The notes below the pieces were generated by a model that saw only the letters and a program-made list of their open reading frames with translations, was not told the DNA's origin and searched no databases. DNA of 64,000 bases from Carnegiea gigantea (Eukaryota > Streptophyta > Magnoliopsida > Caryophyllales > Cactaceae). The position numbers and the translations under genes were made by a program. The stretch spans positions 50,001 to 114,000 of the forward strand of contig JAKOGI010002152.1 of assembly GCA_029747015.1 (NCBI GenBank), in the 5' to 3' direction. This document shows positions 45,990-58,585 of this stretch, piece after piece (position 1 is the first letter of the stretch; every line of letters starts with the position of its first letter).

Positions 45990-47858
45990 ATGGCTTCCAA
46001 CAACTCTTCTCAATCAAAAGCCCTCGTTCTTGCAGCCTCAATCCCTGCTCCCCCTCGCCCAATTCTTTACAAGCCTTTCAAGTTCCTGAATCGCTTGTCC
46101 CTAAAATCAGTGGGAATGGGGATGGATGATATTCCCTTTGAATGTGGAAGGGAATTGGTGTTCCTCGTAGGGGCAATTGCTTGTCCCATTTTAGTTGAGT
46201 CAGAGGGAACAAAGTCGGGGTCTCAAGAACAATTCTTGGAAACCCCTGAAGGGTTTAATTTTGAGCCCTGTTCTTCTGGGTTGTTCTCTGACACCGCGAC
46301 AGAAACAGGGGCTGCCTCTGTCGAAGGTGTGTTTGTGGAGGATCTGTATGTCGACTTCCAAGGGAAGTCGAATGAGTCGTCAGAGGAGAGTCTAGAGAAG
46401 AATTCTCTCCCTGAGGCTGAAATCTCCACTCCAGACTTTCAAACTGGAGAGAAAAGGAAGAGGGTGAAAATCGTGGCTAGGCGTAGCAGAACGCCAAGAA
46501 CAAGGCCACAACCAAGGTCTCAACCCTCTCAAACTCCCTCTTCTCCTCAATCCTCTAAGCCCTCTCGAAAATCTGCAAGGCTAGCGTTTCAATCCTCTCA
46601 TCGTCCCTCCAAACCCTCTGCTCCTATCATCGAGGAGATTTCTTCTTCTTCTGAAGGGTTCTCGAGTTCTGACTCTGAGAACACCACCTTCAAACAGGGG
46701 ACATCGGTGTTTTCCGAGTCCTCTGAAGAACAATCTCCTCCAAAACCAACCAATAAACCTGCTGTGAAGCCCTCTCCTGCCAAAACACCCCTCAAGCGAA
46801 AGCCCAGAACAGCCCCCCTACCAGAAACTACCACCTCTGTTCCTGTCCTTAAACGCCCAAAGCAGTTCACTCCCTCTCCTATGTCTGACAAATATGCGCA
46901 GTTGCTGAAGCGCAATGTCGTCAGGGGGAAGGTAGTGAATGTAAGCTTTTTTGAGGAACAGGGTCTGGGGGTGTTCTTGAACAAGCTTCGAGCCCAAGGC
47001 TGGCTTGAGTTGTTTGCAAACACCCAGCAAGGGTGTTTTGTGCCTGAGTTGGCTGAGTTCTATGCCAACTGCTCTGTCACAAATGGGGTGGTGATAAGTG
47101 CTGTCAATTAGTGCCATTTCTCCTTTGATGCAGCCACCCTTGGTGACATTCTGGGCATCCATTCTCGTGGATTTGCTGTGTATGTGAGGGAAGACAAAAC
47201 TGCCCTGGAAACAGCCAGGCTCTTAGAGGTGTCCAAACGCCTTAGTCAAAAACAGGGCCTGAGAACACCCCTCTCGGTTAAGAAGGGTGAAATGACCTCC
47301 CTGCACCAACTACTATTTATGTTCACCATCAAGAACATAATACCGCGAGGTCAAGGGCGAAACTCAGCAGATGCCTTCGATCAATGTCTGGTGGACCTAC
47401 TGGATCGGGAGGAACCAGTAAACCTCCCTGCAATCATGATTCGCCACATAGAGCGAATTGCGAACACCACCCGGGCACATGATCTTGGCTATGGGTTTCT
47501 GTTGACAAGGGTGCTTGAGCACTTTGGGATAGTGCTCACACGAAGAGTGGCGGCCCAAATCATTGATGAGATTGGGATTGACACTTTGCTAGGGTGTGGC
47601 TATGAGGTTGGCGAAGGGTCAGTCTCCAAACAGGGTCGTCGACCACCTCGACCACCTGTTTCTGGGCAACCTTCCGTCAAGGTTGAGGCTGTTCTTGAGG
47701 ACAATGCTCGCCTCAAGGATGAGCTCTCAGCTGTCAAGGCTGCTCTTGCTGAGGAACGAGCTCTCTCGGCCAAACGCCATGAAGATTTGCTTGCACTTCT
47801 CTCCACTCTTGCCCCTAGCATCCCTCCTCTGCAAACGAAACCACCCCCTGCTCCCTGA
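45990..47858 (+). pseudogene. Sirevirus env-like / extra ORF, one in-frame stop
   Basis: From ATG 45990 (MASNNSSQ) the frame runs to TAG 47109-47111, then continues in the same frame to TGA 47856-47858, about 622 codons in total. The N-terminal third has a conserved globular piece (ILYKPFKFLNRLSLKSVG, FECGRELVFLVGAIACPI). The middle is a long Ser/Pro/Lys/Arg-rich disordered stretch with basic clusters (KRKRVKIVARR). The part after the stop resembles plant-retroelement C-terminal domains with a closing coiled coil (VEDNARLKDELSAVKAALA). Sireviruses carry an extra ORF at this place, sometimes called env-like; its role is unproven. I see no clear signal peptide or strong transmembrane helix, so the env label is positional. 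It lies in the same frame as pol. Confidence 0.75.
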
Positions 47859-48039
47859 TTCTCTAGGCTGTTCTCTTGTTTCCTCTCATCTCAGTTTTTT
47901 GGCATTGTAATGTTTTTAATGCAATATCCCTTTATTAATGCTACTTGCACCTTATGCTCTATATTGCTTTTCTTGCATTACTCCTGTTGCTTATGCTTTT
48001 TAATGATGCCAAAAGGGGGAATAAGACCATATGGACAGA

Positions 48040-48115
48040 TATGACCTAGCACCTAGAGGATCCCAGATATGACCTAGCACCTAGAGGATCCCTATCAGCA
48101 GATCCCTATCAGCAT
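48040..48115 (+). repeat. Short tandem repeat upstream of the Sirevirus PPT
   Basis: ATGACCTAGCACCTAGAGG occurs twice, 27 bp apart, followed by a second small duplication (GATCCCTATCAGC twice). It lies between two purine tracts. Confidence 0.8.
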
Positions 48116-48187
48116 TAAACGTTGTTAAGCGCGTTTAAATTTTGTCAATATGGTCACTTGGTTTGTCATCATCAAAAAGGGGGAATT

Positions 48188-49763
48188 TGTTGATTATATT
48201 TAGTTTTGATGATAACAAATCCAAGTGTAAAAATTTGTCCAAGTAATGTTGCTCCGAACACGATCTCCAAACAGGCCTAACTGGTGTTTGTGATCTTTAT
48301 TGTATTAACTGGTTTGCTACATGTGAGAACAAGTCTTCTAGACAGGTTTTACTTGGTGATTCCATATTAAGTCAAGAACACCATCTCGACAGTTGATTGT
48401 AAAGCGTGTTCCTGAACTCTAGCAATGCAAAGAACAACCCCAGCAAACAAGGTGGCCTTGGTGTTCACAGCAGCTCTACAAATCTCGGACAAGATGACTG
48501 GTTCAAAACAAGAAGTCTTGGGTATATAGGTTTTATTTAATTAGACTCTTGTTAATATGCCAATATTGAAAACATCATTTTAAACACCTCTTGAATCGGT
48601 ATTTGCGCTAAAGTACTTCAGAACACCAGTTGCGAACAACCCTGCAAACAGGGTGCCTAGGGTGTTTCTGAACTGCAGTGGCCATACCCAATTATTTTTG
48701 AAAATTTATTTTGGTTGGCCAAGATCTCCAGAATACTTTCTTTGAATTTCAAAATTGCTATTTTTCTGGAGAGGATAGTTCTTGAAAATATTATGGAGAT
48801 TTGCGAAAATAGGTTTGGGAGATTTGCCAAATCAAAAGATTCCTATGACTATATTTTCGGATTTGGTAAAAGCTGAAAATCTCTTTAAACCTCTTCACGG
48901 CTATGGGAAGATAAGGGTTATCTTTTAAGATAACAAAATCCCTTATATTTTGGGATAAATTCATCATTAGCCGTTGGAGAATATATTTTGTTTGCAAATC
49001 ATTTTCCATACTTAGCTAATTCTTTGGTTTTTGACCGTTGGACCTTGTGTTAAAAAACCGCAGCTTTTCTCTCCCATAGAGAAGCCGAGAAGCAGATAGA
49101 AAAAACTCATACTGAAAAAGAGAAGCAACACAGCTTTCTGAAAAATCCGGAAAAAATCAGGAAACTCGGTTTTCACATTAAAATTCTTGAGCTTCATTCT
49201 GAAAAGCAAAACCGTGACAAGCTGTGTTTGATTTGAGTTTTCAAACCATTGGCATAATAGGATCTTCATTGTACCTTACATCTGCTTAGTGAGAAGCACC
49301 CCCTGTAAGGTGTTTGTAACCCTGATCTTGGATCAGAAAAGTGAGTGAGTGTGTCCTAGTCGTGTGGACTTGGACGTGTCTAATCTTGCGAAGGTTGGAC
49401 GTGGTGTAACCTGTCTTTGGGAAGAAGGTTACGTGGTTGCAAGTTGTAACAAGGTGTGTTACATTTGTAACATGTGAAGCCCGTTAGTGAAAGTGGTTAA
49501 ATCCTACACGAGGTAGGTCGTGGTTTTTCACACCTCAGTTGGGCTAGAGGTGTTTTCCACGTAAAAATTGTGTGTGCTTTATTTTCCGCATTTATCTTGG
49601 TGATTTTCGCATCTGCAATATTTGAGAACACCCCGTGCAAACAAGCTATCAGGGTGTTTGTCATTTGAGAACAACCTCTGTGAGGGTGTTTGTTATTTAC
49701 AACGCGAAAATCAGACACCACAATTCACCCCCCTCTTGTGGTTGTATACTCACGAACTCAACA
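48188..49763 (+). repeat. 3' LTR of the Sirevirus
   Basis: 1576 bp, nearly identical to the 5' LTR (about 15 substitutions by eye, one 14-bp indel). Confidence 0.95.
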
Positions 49764-49850
49764 TGCATGCTTTGTGCAACCTGACTTTGTATCACCCTGG
49801 GACAATACTGATGTTGTCCTATCCTTACATGATTCATCTTTCCCTTTAGT

Positions 49851-52809
49851 TGTAATAGCCCGATCCTAAATCATATTTATTTATTTAATTAAGCAATGTT
49901 ATTAATTTTTTACATTTATTTATCTCATTTAATTATCCCGCTTGGGAGAATTTATTTCGAGCCCTACTTTGCAATTCGAGTTTCATTTACCGTAATAATT
50001 TCAGGTGACTTGATATTAGGCCTCGGCAAATATAATTAGGTGATAAATTATTTTTCATAATGTCACAAAAATTTAATTTTTAACCATGCAAAACTTTAGG
50101 CCCATATTTATTAAGTTTGACCCAATTCATTTGGGCCCAAATTATGGCCCAATCCATTTTGGGTTCAATTTTGGCCCGAAAATTTTGGGTAATTAAATTA
50201 AGCTAATCACTATCATTTGTACTAAATTTTAATTAACAAAAAGCTACTTTATGTATGTATTTAAATCAGCAAATTAGCAAGATAAGATCAAAGAAAAATA
50301 TCTAGACAAACAAACACCAATTTCTCCTCTTCCTCTCTTCCTCCTCACCCATGGCCACCCCCTGTTGGTGCTGCCGCCGCTGATCAAGCTGCCGCGCCAC
50401 CAGCCCCACCACCTAGCATCACCAGCCATCACTCACCTCCCCCACAAGCACCAAACACCACCTACACCTCTCTCTTTCAAGCTTGAAGTGAGGTAAGCTC
50501 TAACTTGATCTTGACTTATTTTTAATTTTGATGATTGTTTTAGTGATGATTTATGGTCCCTTTGATCAAAATGAGTGCTAGCATGCAATTTTTATTATGT
50601 TTGGGGAGGTTGGAGAAATTGAATAGTTAAGCTTGAATTTGATCAATGGAACTTGAATTAAGAAAGTTTGAATTTGAGTTGGTTTATGATCTTTGGTATA
50701 CAAATGAATTTAAAGGTTGTGAGTGAATTTTTTTTTTTTAAATTGTGATGGTTGGATGTAAGTTTGAGTTGGGCATAATCTAGGGTTTCAAGATCATGCA
50801 TGATTAATGTGGATTTTTGAATCAAGTATGTGTCCTTGAAAAGATTTAGATACAATTTAAAGGTTGGATGTGTTATTGAGTCAAAAGGATGATGTTATGT
50901 GAGTTTTGTCAGAATTAGTGGATTACGAAAAATTCCATAAGTGGTCAAAAGAGCTTGTTTGAAGTATTAATGCAAATAAGTGAATTTATAGGAGCATTTT
51001 GAGTGTTATGTAAAGAAAAAGGGGCATTTAGAGCTGTGAATGCGCAGAAAACAGGGGTCACTTTGCCAATAAACCGGTAATGATCGGCCTAGCCAAAAAT
51101 TATGATTTTTGGTGGGTAGATAGATTCATGAGTTATATTTCAAATGCCTTCTGAATTACTTCATTCTGAGTTGTGTGTAAAACGTTATGGTCATTTTACT
51201 AAGACAGCGTAGGATGGACTTAAGCTATGCATAGTTGTGTTCTAACCCAATTTTAAGAATACTGTTGTAATAATTATATTTTGCACTATGAATAAACATT
51301 TTGAGGGACTTTTTAAGCTTTTCATATTGGGGTTTTATAGCTCAATTGGAGGTTGGAGGTGAAAAATATGAATTTTCTAAAGTAGATCTTCAAACGGTAA
51401 TATGAGGGAAGAAAGAAATCATGGCATTTGAAAATATTATCAGGAGTTTCTACATAATTACGGATATTACAAAGAAATTACAAAGTTTAGTGAGTTCAAC
51501 AACTTTCATTTTGTATAAAAGCTTACTTGTGTTGGAAAATCGAGTTAAATGGGCATGAGAGTGAAATTGAAGAAGTAAAGAGGGTATGGACACAAGCTAA
51601 GGTTATATGAGCTTTCCTAAACCTCACAACACCCCTCTCCTCATTAAACCTTCTATTATTCATTTTAGAAACATCAAAAACCCATATTCTATTTGTATCC
51701 ATTAAAATACTTCCATTATCACCTCAATTATTTTATTCTGGACTATTTTGCTTCAATTTGTTTTACTTCGAATTCAATGACCCTAACTAATTTATTTTTC
51801 AAAATCATTTTAGTATAACTTATCTTGTGTTGAATTGTTTGAATTATGGATTCCCTTTTCATTAATCAATTTTCATAAAGTTACAAATTATGGGAGCGAA
51901 AGCTGGTTACTTACTGCATTACCTATAACTACATTTCTTAAGCAGAAACGGGGCCGAGTCTATCATTACCTATTGTGCATAAGTATTATCAAGTAAGACT
52001 GCATTTTAAAGATTTCAGGTACTTTCATTGCCTGTATCTTTAAAAATTAGCACATATTTATCAAAATTATAATATTTTGGTAAGTGCATCAATGAATAAG
52101 TTTAATCAATTATTTGTCACATAATTAGTGACCCTATTAGTTATCAGTTATAGGGCATTGCCCTTCAGTTACCCGCGCAGTTTCAGGCAAGGTCCCCTGA
52201 TCGGCTTGGTAGATGTGCACCTATCCATAAATTGTAACAACTTCAAGGGGGTCCACTATCAGATAATAACTAGCAATTGTAGTTTACATTCATCTCATTC
52301 ACTGTTTTAACTTAAAATAAATTGCAAAGTGGGCCCAACCAATTTATGCACTAATCATTTCACCGTACGGGACTGCATGTACTGAGTTTTGCCTCACAGT
52401 TCGAAATATTTTTCATGTTTTGTTTTAGGCAAGTGACCAGTGAAATGCCTTTATGATGAGAAACCAGATGGAGAAATAAGTTGAGCAAAGGATCTGGATG
52501 GATGAACAGTAATATCGTACATGTATAGTTTGGAGCTTAAGATCTTCAATTGATGGAAACTTCATGGTAATTGCTTAGTTGTGATGTATAAACCACATAT
52601 TGGTTATGATGTTAAATGTATATGAGTTTGATTTATGCTCAACTATATCCTCTCTAGGCTATTTGCTTTAAGCATCATCCTTTTTGGAATGACGGTAACG
52701 CCCCGATCATTGGGGTTATCACCTCTATCATCAAATTTATTAGTCCTAATTCAGGGATTTATTAAGGAGAATGCAAACAGTAAAACATGTCTAATTTATA
52801 GGCGTTACA
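49851..52809 (+). mobile_element. Probable solo LTR (about 2.96 kb) in TR-GAG2
   Basis: It begins TGTAATAGCCCGA and ends GGCGTTACA, with flanks TTAGT and TTAGC, a 5-bp duplication with one mismatch. On both sides the TR-GAG2 gag-like frame resumes in alignment with TR-GAG1 (WDNT... before, ELKVGKPF after), so the boundary is sound. I see no coding domain, PBS or internal LTR copy inside. A 3-kb LTR starting TGTAA-x-x-CCCGA is typical of the Tekay/Del chromovirus lineage; a near-copy of the start motif (GGTAACGCCCCGATC) sits at 52688. The solo LTR call is inference; a truncated element is possible. Confidence 0.6.
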
Positions 52810-52814
52810 TTAGC

Positions 52815-53451
52815 TCAGTGCATGGAGCTTAAGGTGGGTAAGCCTTTTCAGTTTGTTGCTAGGTTTGATGTTGTCAATGCATGTTTTGAGTTGGAGGATA
52901 CTCTTGACGTGGTGCATAATCTAGTTAGCACTCCTTTAGAGGGGTGTTGTGATGTGTTGATGCATAAGGAGTCTTCTAGCCTTTGTTTTAATTGTGCTCT
53001 CCCCAATCCCCTTGATCATACCCATGCTTCCCCTGCGTGTTCGCAACCCTCTATTTCCCTTTAGTATTCTTTAGAAGTGCCCATTGATAATCCTGAGATT
53101 TGTGATTCTAATGTTGAATTGGGCTATGAGGTTAAAATGTTTAATGTGCTTGGTGGAAATGTTGATAATTTTCTTTCCCTAGGATACTTTTGTGGGTATG
53201 ATGCCTCCCTTGACCCATATTGCATATACCTAGTGGATAAGCCTAGAAAAATAATGTGGAACACTTTCTTTGCTTTCTCTTTTGATTTTTCTATAGCTTT
53301 AGCTTTGTTGAAGAGAGCATTAACGTTCTTTGCTGTAATTATTTTCATGCTCTCTTATTGTCATGCTCGGAAACTCTATGCTGAGGAGTTGGATAAGCTT
53401 CTGCGTGCCTTGACGATGTCTAATTTAAAGGGCCGAGTTTTGATATTGTGA
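52815..53451 (+). pseudogene. gag-like gene of TR-GAG2, C-terminal piece
   Basis: It continues the broken frame after the solo LTR and ends at TGA 53449-53451. It contains ELKVGKPFQFVARFDVV, then a stop at 53062-53064, then LGYFCGYDASLDPYCIYL and KLYAEELDKLLRALTMS. These match GYDPLLDPYRLYLEG and the C-terminus of TR-GAG1. Another piece of 82 bp (49769-49850) lies between the Sirevirus and the solo LTR. Compared with TR-GAG1, about 85 codons between the knuckle and WDNT are missing, an older deletion. Unit A keeps only its last ~48 codons (15800-15943). Confidence 0.65.
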
Positions 53452-55283
53452 TGGAGTGGCTGATACTTCATGTGCCTCGGTTATTACGAGGCCGTATAAC
53501 TTAGGTGCACTCTGCACCTAACCTGGTGAGATCATTATGTTTTGTTTCCTTTCCCTTCTTTTGCTTTCTTTCCTTTGAATAATAATGCTTTATCTAAGCA
53601 TGGGGGAAGAGTAGCTTCATGTTTTTCATTTTTGTTTTTAGTTTGCATACTTGTTAGAGCATATAGTTTTAGGTTATGTTTTGTTTGTATTAGTGTTTTG
53701 CATTCAATTGCATTTAGATTTGCATATTCTAAGATTATATGCAGGGATGGTGTCGATTGGTTTGAGATAACCTCTAATGATGTTTTTGTTAGGCAAAATA
53801 GGTTTCATGAGCTTGAGTACCTTTTGATGTGTAATCCCTTTTGGTGCTAAACTTTTTGAAGGTTTTGTCAATATTTCTTGTTTTGACCCTTTTCTTGATT
53901 GAAAACTATTTCATCCCTTAGAGTCCTTAGCACTAATGTTTGTCCATGGGAGTCATTTTGTGCGCTTAATGAGACTTTGGTAGATATCTCGTGAGATTTT
54001 GAGCCTTATTTGGACTAATTCATTATATTTAGTCTCATGTTTCCTTCATGTGCGTGGTTCTTCCATGTTGCATCTCTAGAACTTACCTTGACTCTTGTTC
54101 AAAACCACATTCACATATGTATAATGGATGATATGATAGAGGCATTCTTTTTAGTTGTTTAGCCACATAGCCAAATAGCCTACCTTTGTATTATATGTTT
54201 TTTCCCTTTGCTAGCCCCTTTGAGCTTATGTCCATCTTTGTTGTGATTCCTTCACATTAGCCCTTGACTAAACACATATTATAACCTTTAAGCCAAGTCT
54301 ATGGAGCATTACTTCATCTATCTAGTGGGTGATTTTGGGGATAATTGAGTTTAAGGTGGCTTTGATATGTTGGTTTGTTAAAGGATTGATAACATTGAGC
54401 ATTTGCTTTGGTTCCCTCTTATTTAGGTTGAGTATATGTATTAGGTTGTGAATTGATAGTTCGTGATCCTATGCCTTTCAATAATTACAAATTTTTTTTC
54501 ATTTCCTAAAAAAACACAAAAAAAAAGAAGAAACAAAAGTTATGCTGAAAAAAAGAGAAAACAAAAGAGAAAATCGTAGGAAAAAAAAAGCGAAAAGAAA
54601 ATGACTAAATGATTGGCATTGGATATGTACATAGCTTATGTTCCTTCTTTATCACCTCTTTTTCTACATGATTCATTAGGGTATATTCAGTGTATTTTGG
54701 AGCTTGGAGTGTTGGTGAACTTATTGGTAAATTGATGCCCTAGTCATTGCCCAAATGCATTTATCCACTCCTTTTCCTTAACCCTTCTAGCCCACATTAC
54801 AATCCATATAAAGTCCTCTTGATTGTCTTGTGTACATTGTATTTTAGTGGTGGAGAATTTGAGAGCCTTGTCAAGCATATGGTAGATTGTATCTTTGGAA
54901 TGAGTCTTGAGTGAACCTATACTATGTTTCAAACATATGAGCGGGAGTGATTCATATTTTTTAAAAGTTAGGCTCTATCAGTCCATTAGACTCTAATCAA
55001 TTCCATGTGCTTGCATGATGTGCTTTGTGATTCTTTGGGGGTGATTAAGTTTAATATCGAGCTTGTGGTCATGCACTTTTTTAAAAATATTCACCTCCTT
55101 CTGATTTTGAAATATTTTACACACTATTTAGGGGTTGTCATTGATTGGCATTCTTACTAATGATATGTTATGGCTTGCCTACTTGAAGGAGGTTGTTATG
55201 TTTTGAGTCCTAGATGCGTCTCCCTTTTCGATTTTATTTAGTGTTTGCTTGAGGACAAGCAACAATTTAAGCATGGGGGAGTT
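53452..55283 (+). other. 3' untranslated part of TR-GAG2, unit B
   Basis: 1.8 kb without a conserved frame, including an A-rich tract (about 54500-54600). It aligns with 15944-17811 in unit A, and ends in the purine tract GCATGGGGGAG before the 3' LTR. Confidence 0.7.
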
Positions 55284-56510
55284 TGATAAGTGCTCATCAT
55301 ATATAACATTTTAAGGTCATTTTGCAGCATTTTTAGAAGAATTATGTACTTAATGTTAAAATGTATACTCCTATTCTCGACTTATACTTGGGTATGGTTG
55401 TTCGATGATTATTGTAGGATTTTAGGCCATTTGACCTAGCATTTGACGCTCATTTGACAGTATTTTAACCCCCCATGGGCATAAATGTGATGCTATGCCC
55501 GTGGAGCAAGAGAAGAGTAGAGAATTTCGGGTCCAGCAAGCACCACGAGCTGCCAATGGTGACTGCCATGCCCGTGGTGGAAACATAACTATTTGCCTGT
55601 TCATTTTCTCTCATCGTGTAGCTGAGGTTGATTGTGTTTCTCTATAAATAGGGTCATTTTCACAGTAAACCATCATCCCATCCCCATTCCACTCTCCATA
55701 ATCCAACATCTAGTTAGGATTTAGATTAGATTAGAGGAAGAGCAAGTTGAATGTGAAGATTGCAAGGATTCCGGATTGAGTTTGCAACAACGGTTCAAGC
55801 ACGCATTGCTTGAGCAATTCCTTTCCCTTCTCTTCTCTTTTCTCTTCATATTTTTATGCTTTTAGATTATTGTTGATGTTTATGTTAAGGTTTGGATTGT
55901 TAATCTTGGAATTGAGTTGAGTTGTTGTGATTGAGCCAATTCGTGTTTTGATCTAAAAATGCTTTGGATTTATTGGGTTTATTCTATTGAATCTTAGATG
56001 TTGATTTGCAAGTAGGAAACTTAATCAATTTCTTGCTTGTTTTAGACATATGGTGAAGAACTGAAAGGTGACACTAGATGTTGGAAAACTAAAATTCGAC
56101 TTAAGTGAGTGAGATCTTCAGAAAGACTCACCGTTTAAGAAACCTCTAAATTTGATGATCGCATTCTTAATGATCTTAAATTAATCAAAAACCCTTGAGA
56201 AATTGTAGTTGATTAGATATAGGAATTCATTCCACCTTGAAAGAGGGGTTTGATAAATCGATTATCGGTTTTAGAATTACCCATTTAAAGAAAAGGCGCT
56301 TGATTAATTCTTGAGTTGGGAAATTGCTTGGTTTGATTAAATTCCTTGATTGATTATCCATTAGACTAGATAGTAGATTAGTTAAATTTCATTCTCAAAT
56401 TTGGATTCAACTAGCATACCTTGAGGGAATATAGCCCAATAGATAAACCTTGTCTCTGTGGGATCGACCTTGATTTACTACAACGCCACCGTGCGCTTAC
56501 GGACCTATTA
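55284..56510 (+). repeat. 3' LTR of TR-GAG2, unit B
   Basis: 1227 bp, TGATAAGTGC... to ...GGACCTATTA (the CA end has mutated to TA), followed by the target duplication CTATT. Confidence 0.88.
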
Positions 56511-56534
56511 CTATTACATTGATCTATAATGACC

Positions 56535-56925
56535 ATTTTGGTGAGCACACATCGCGTACCCCACATACATATAGCAATTATTGTTACATAGCATTACGTC
56601 ATGTTAGTGAGCTACTATATATTTTGTTGAGTAGAGCAAAATGTTTAGTGAGCAATGCACTATTATTACTGAGTAGACCATATATCATGGTGAGCAGACC
56701 ATATCTTTTAGTTAGCAAAAGTTCAGCTTTGATGAGCTATAAATGACTTCTCATAGAAGACAATTGCCTGTTACATTGATCTCTATTAACAAATTTAGTG
56801 AGCAGAATAAAAATTATTCTTAGACAACATTACTCTATGTTAGTGACCTAGTATACATTTTTGGTGAGCAGGGACTATGTTTTAATGAGCATAGATTCAT
56901 TTTTGGTGAGCTATACAGAACTGAT
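56535..56925 (+). repeat. AGTGAGC array B4 (intron 4, right of TR-GAG2)
   Basis: Counterpart of A4. Confidence 0.8.
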
Positions 56926-57805
56926 TACAATGAACATTTCTCTTGCAGATGCTATATGTTGATGGAGTTTTCCTAACAGGAAGGATTGTTGAGAGGCAAT
57001 TCCCAACCATCAAAGGCTAGACAACATAAAAGATGAGGGAAAAGTCAAAGAAGAGAGAAAGGCTAATCAAGTTGGTGCAAAAGAAGTGCCAAAAGGCTTT
57101 GGAAAGGGTAGAGTGGAGCCTCCACTATAAATAACCATAGAAGTGCATGCTGAACCACAGCCACAAAAGGAACCTCAACCACAAAGGGAAGAACAGCCAA
57201 AGATGTTTTCATAAAATGATGAAACATCAGAGATAGAGGTATCATTTAATTCATTTACAACAATTAAGCAGAATGAAAGAATTTAAACAAACATCTATCT
57301 AACATCTTACAATACTTAAATAATGTCCACATTGCAAAAAGATATGGAAGAAGTAGCTGAAGTAACGAAGGCTTTAGCAAGTGCATTCAAGAGGTACAGA
57401 ACCTTCATGGACTACTTGTCAAAAAGGCACCAAAACAATGAAGCACTTAAGAAAATATGAGATAAGGCAATAAGCATGTTTTCTTCATACTGTGAGGCTC
57501 AAATCTCTAAATCCCCACCAATGACACAAAGAGAAAAAGCGGATGAAATTCCTGAGATGCCATCATTCAGTCAAGATGATGAATGATGGAACAGAGCTAC
57601 TGTACTTGAGGCTATAATTGAATTGGAGAATGCTTTTGCAAGGAAACAAAGACCAGCATCACCACCAGTAAAAGTTCTGCATCAAGGTAAGGAGGCAATG
57701 ACATGTCCAGTTTTAAGTTGATTGATGATAGCTAAAGCCCAACTCCTGCAACACCAGCAGCACCAGCACCACTTCACACACCACCTTCCTCCCCACCTGT
57801 AAATA

Positions 57806-57972
57806 TAGATCAGACACCACTACCCTTCCCCCTATAGAGACACATTAGATGCCACCACCTTTCCCCCTGCACAAACACATCAGACACCACCACCCTTCCC
57901 CCTAAAAAAACTTTAGACACCACCACCCTCCCTCTACACAGACACTATAGACACCACCACCCTCCCCACCAC
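57806..57972 (+). repeat. Coding minisatellite in ULP1 exon 6, unit B
   Basis: Four to five copies of the CAGACACCACCACC-based unit, more than in A (20336-20468). Confidence 0.75.
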
Positions 57973-58154
57973 AATACCCATCACAAACTCTTGAGATACA
58001 ATCACCACATGAATCATCTCAAACATTGCCACCACCACCAATTCCCGAAACACAAACAGAGCAGCAAGAAAGGCAGAAAATAACTCAAGGAAAGCAAAAA
58101 TCTCCTGGCAGAGAAGATGGAAAAAAAAACAACAAATAAAACTAGTAAGGATTT

Positions 58155-58585
58155 TCAGTGAGCAGACTGCTACTTTCAGTTAGCAGATTGTTACTTTCGT
58201 TGAGCAGAACATACTTTTCAGTTAGTTATGTGCAAATTGTTGATAAAATGATAGTTTTATGTTACAGTGAACTTGTGAGCACACATCACTTTTAGATGGC
58301 TTTAGGAACAAGCAAAGAGGACCTTATTGGTATTGAACATTTTTGTTTTTAGTTAGCTGGGGTGCATTATCAGTGAGCACAAGTTAAATTTTAGTGAGCA
58401 GAAAGTATAACTTGATGAGCAGAACATATATGTTAGTGAGCAGAACAAATGTGTAAGTGAAAGACCATATATATTAGTGAGCAGAACATATAGTTTAGTG
58501 AGTAGTGAGCAACAATCTCTATTTAGTGAGTACAACAAACATTTTAGTGAGTATAATATCTATTTTAGTGAGCACTTACACATGT
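58155..58585 (+). repeat. AGTGAGC array B5 (intron 6)
   Basis: Counterpart of A5. Units TTAGTGAGCAGAACATATA. Confidence 0.85.

Larger units (their letters stand above)
38869..49763 (+). mobile_element. Sirevirus-type Ty1-copia retrotransposon, nearly intact
   Basis: LTRs at 38869-40457 and 48188-49763 are flanked by TGCAT on both sides (38864-38868 and 49764-49768). The PBS TGGTATCAGAGC is at 40460-40471. Order: gag, protease, integrase, RT, RNase H, then an extra env-like ORF, then two purine tracts (AAAAGGGGGAATAAG near 48013 and AAAAAGGGGGAATT at 48174-48187). Long LTRs, a coiled-coil gag with two zinc knuckles, and an extra ORF after pol are hallmarks of the Sirevirus/Maximus lineage. 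By eye the LTRs differ at about 15 positions plus one 14-bp indel, so it is the youngest insertion in the window. Broken by one frameshift in integrase and one stop in the env-like ORF. Confidence 0.93.
37129..56510 (+). mobile_element. TR-GAG2, gag-only LTR retrotransposon with two nested insertions
   Basis: LTRs at 37129-38363 and 55284-56510 are flanked by CTATT on both sides (37124-37128 and 56511-56515). The PBS is AGTTTTTAGCGCCGTTGCC from 38364 (tRNA-Asp type with a G-to-A change), and a purine tract precedes the 3' LTR. The only coding region is gag-like. A Sirevirus at 38869-49763 and a probable solo LTR at 49851-52809 interrupt it. Removing them leaves about 5.5 kb. The same insertion is present in unit A, so it predates the split of the two units. 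Confidence 0.88.

Noticed and set aside
50300..50520. Pro/Ala-rich coding-like stretch with ATGGCC in the probable solo LTR
   Set aside because: No long frame and no domain; such C-rich leaders are common in chromovirus LTRs.
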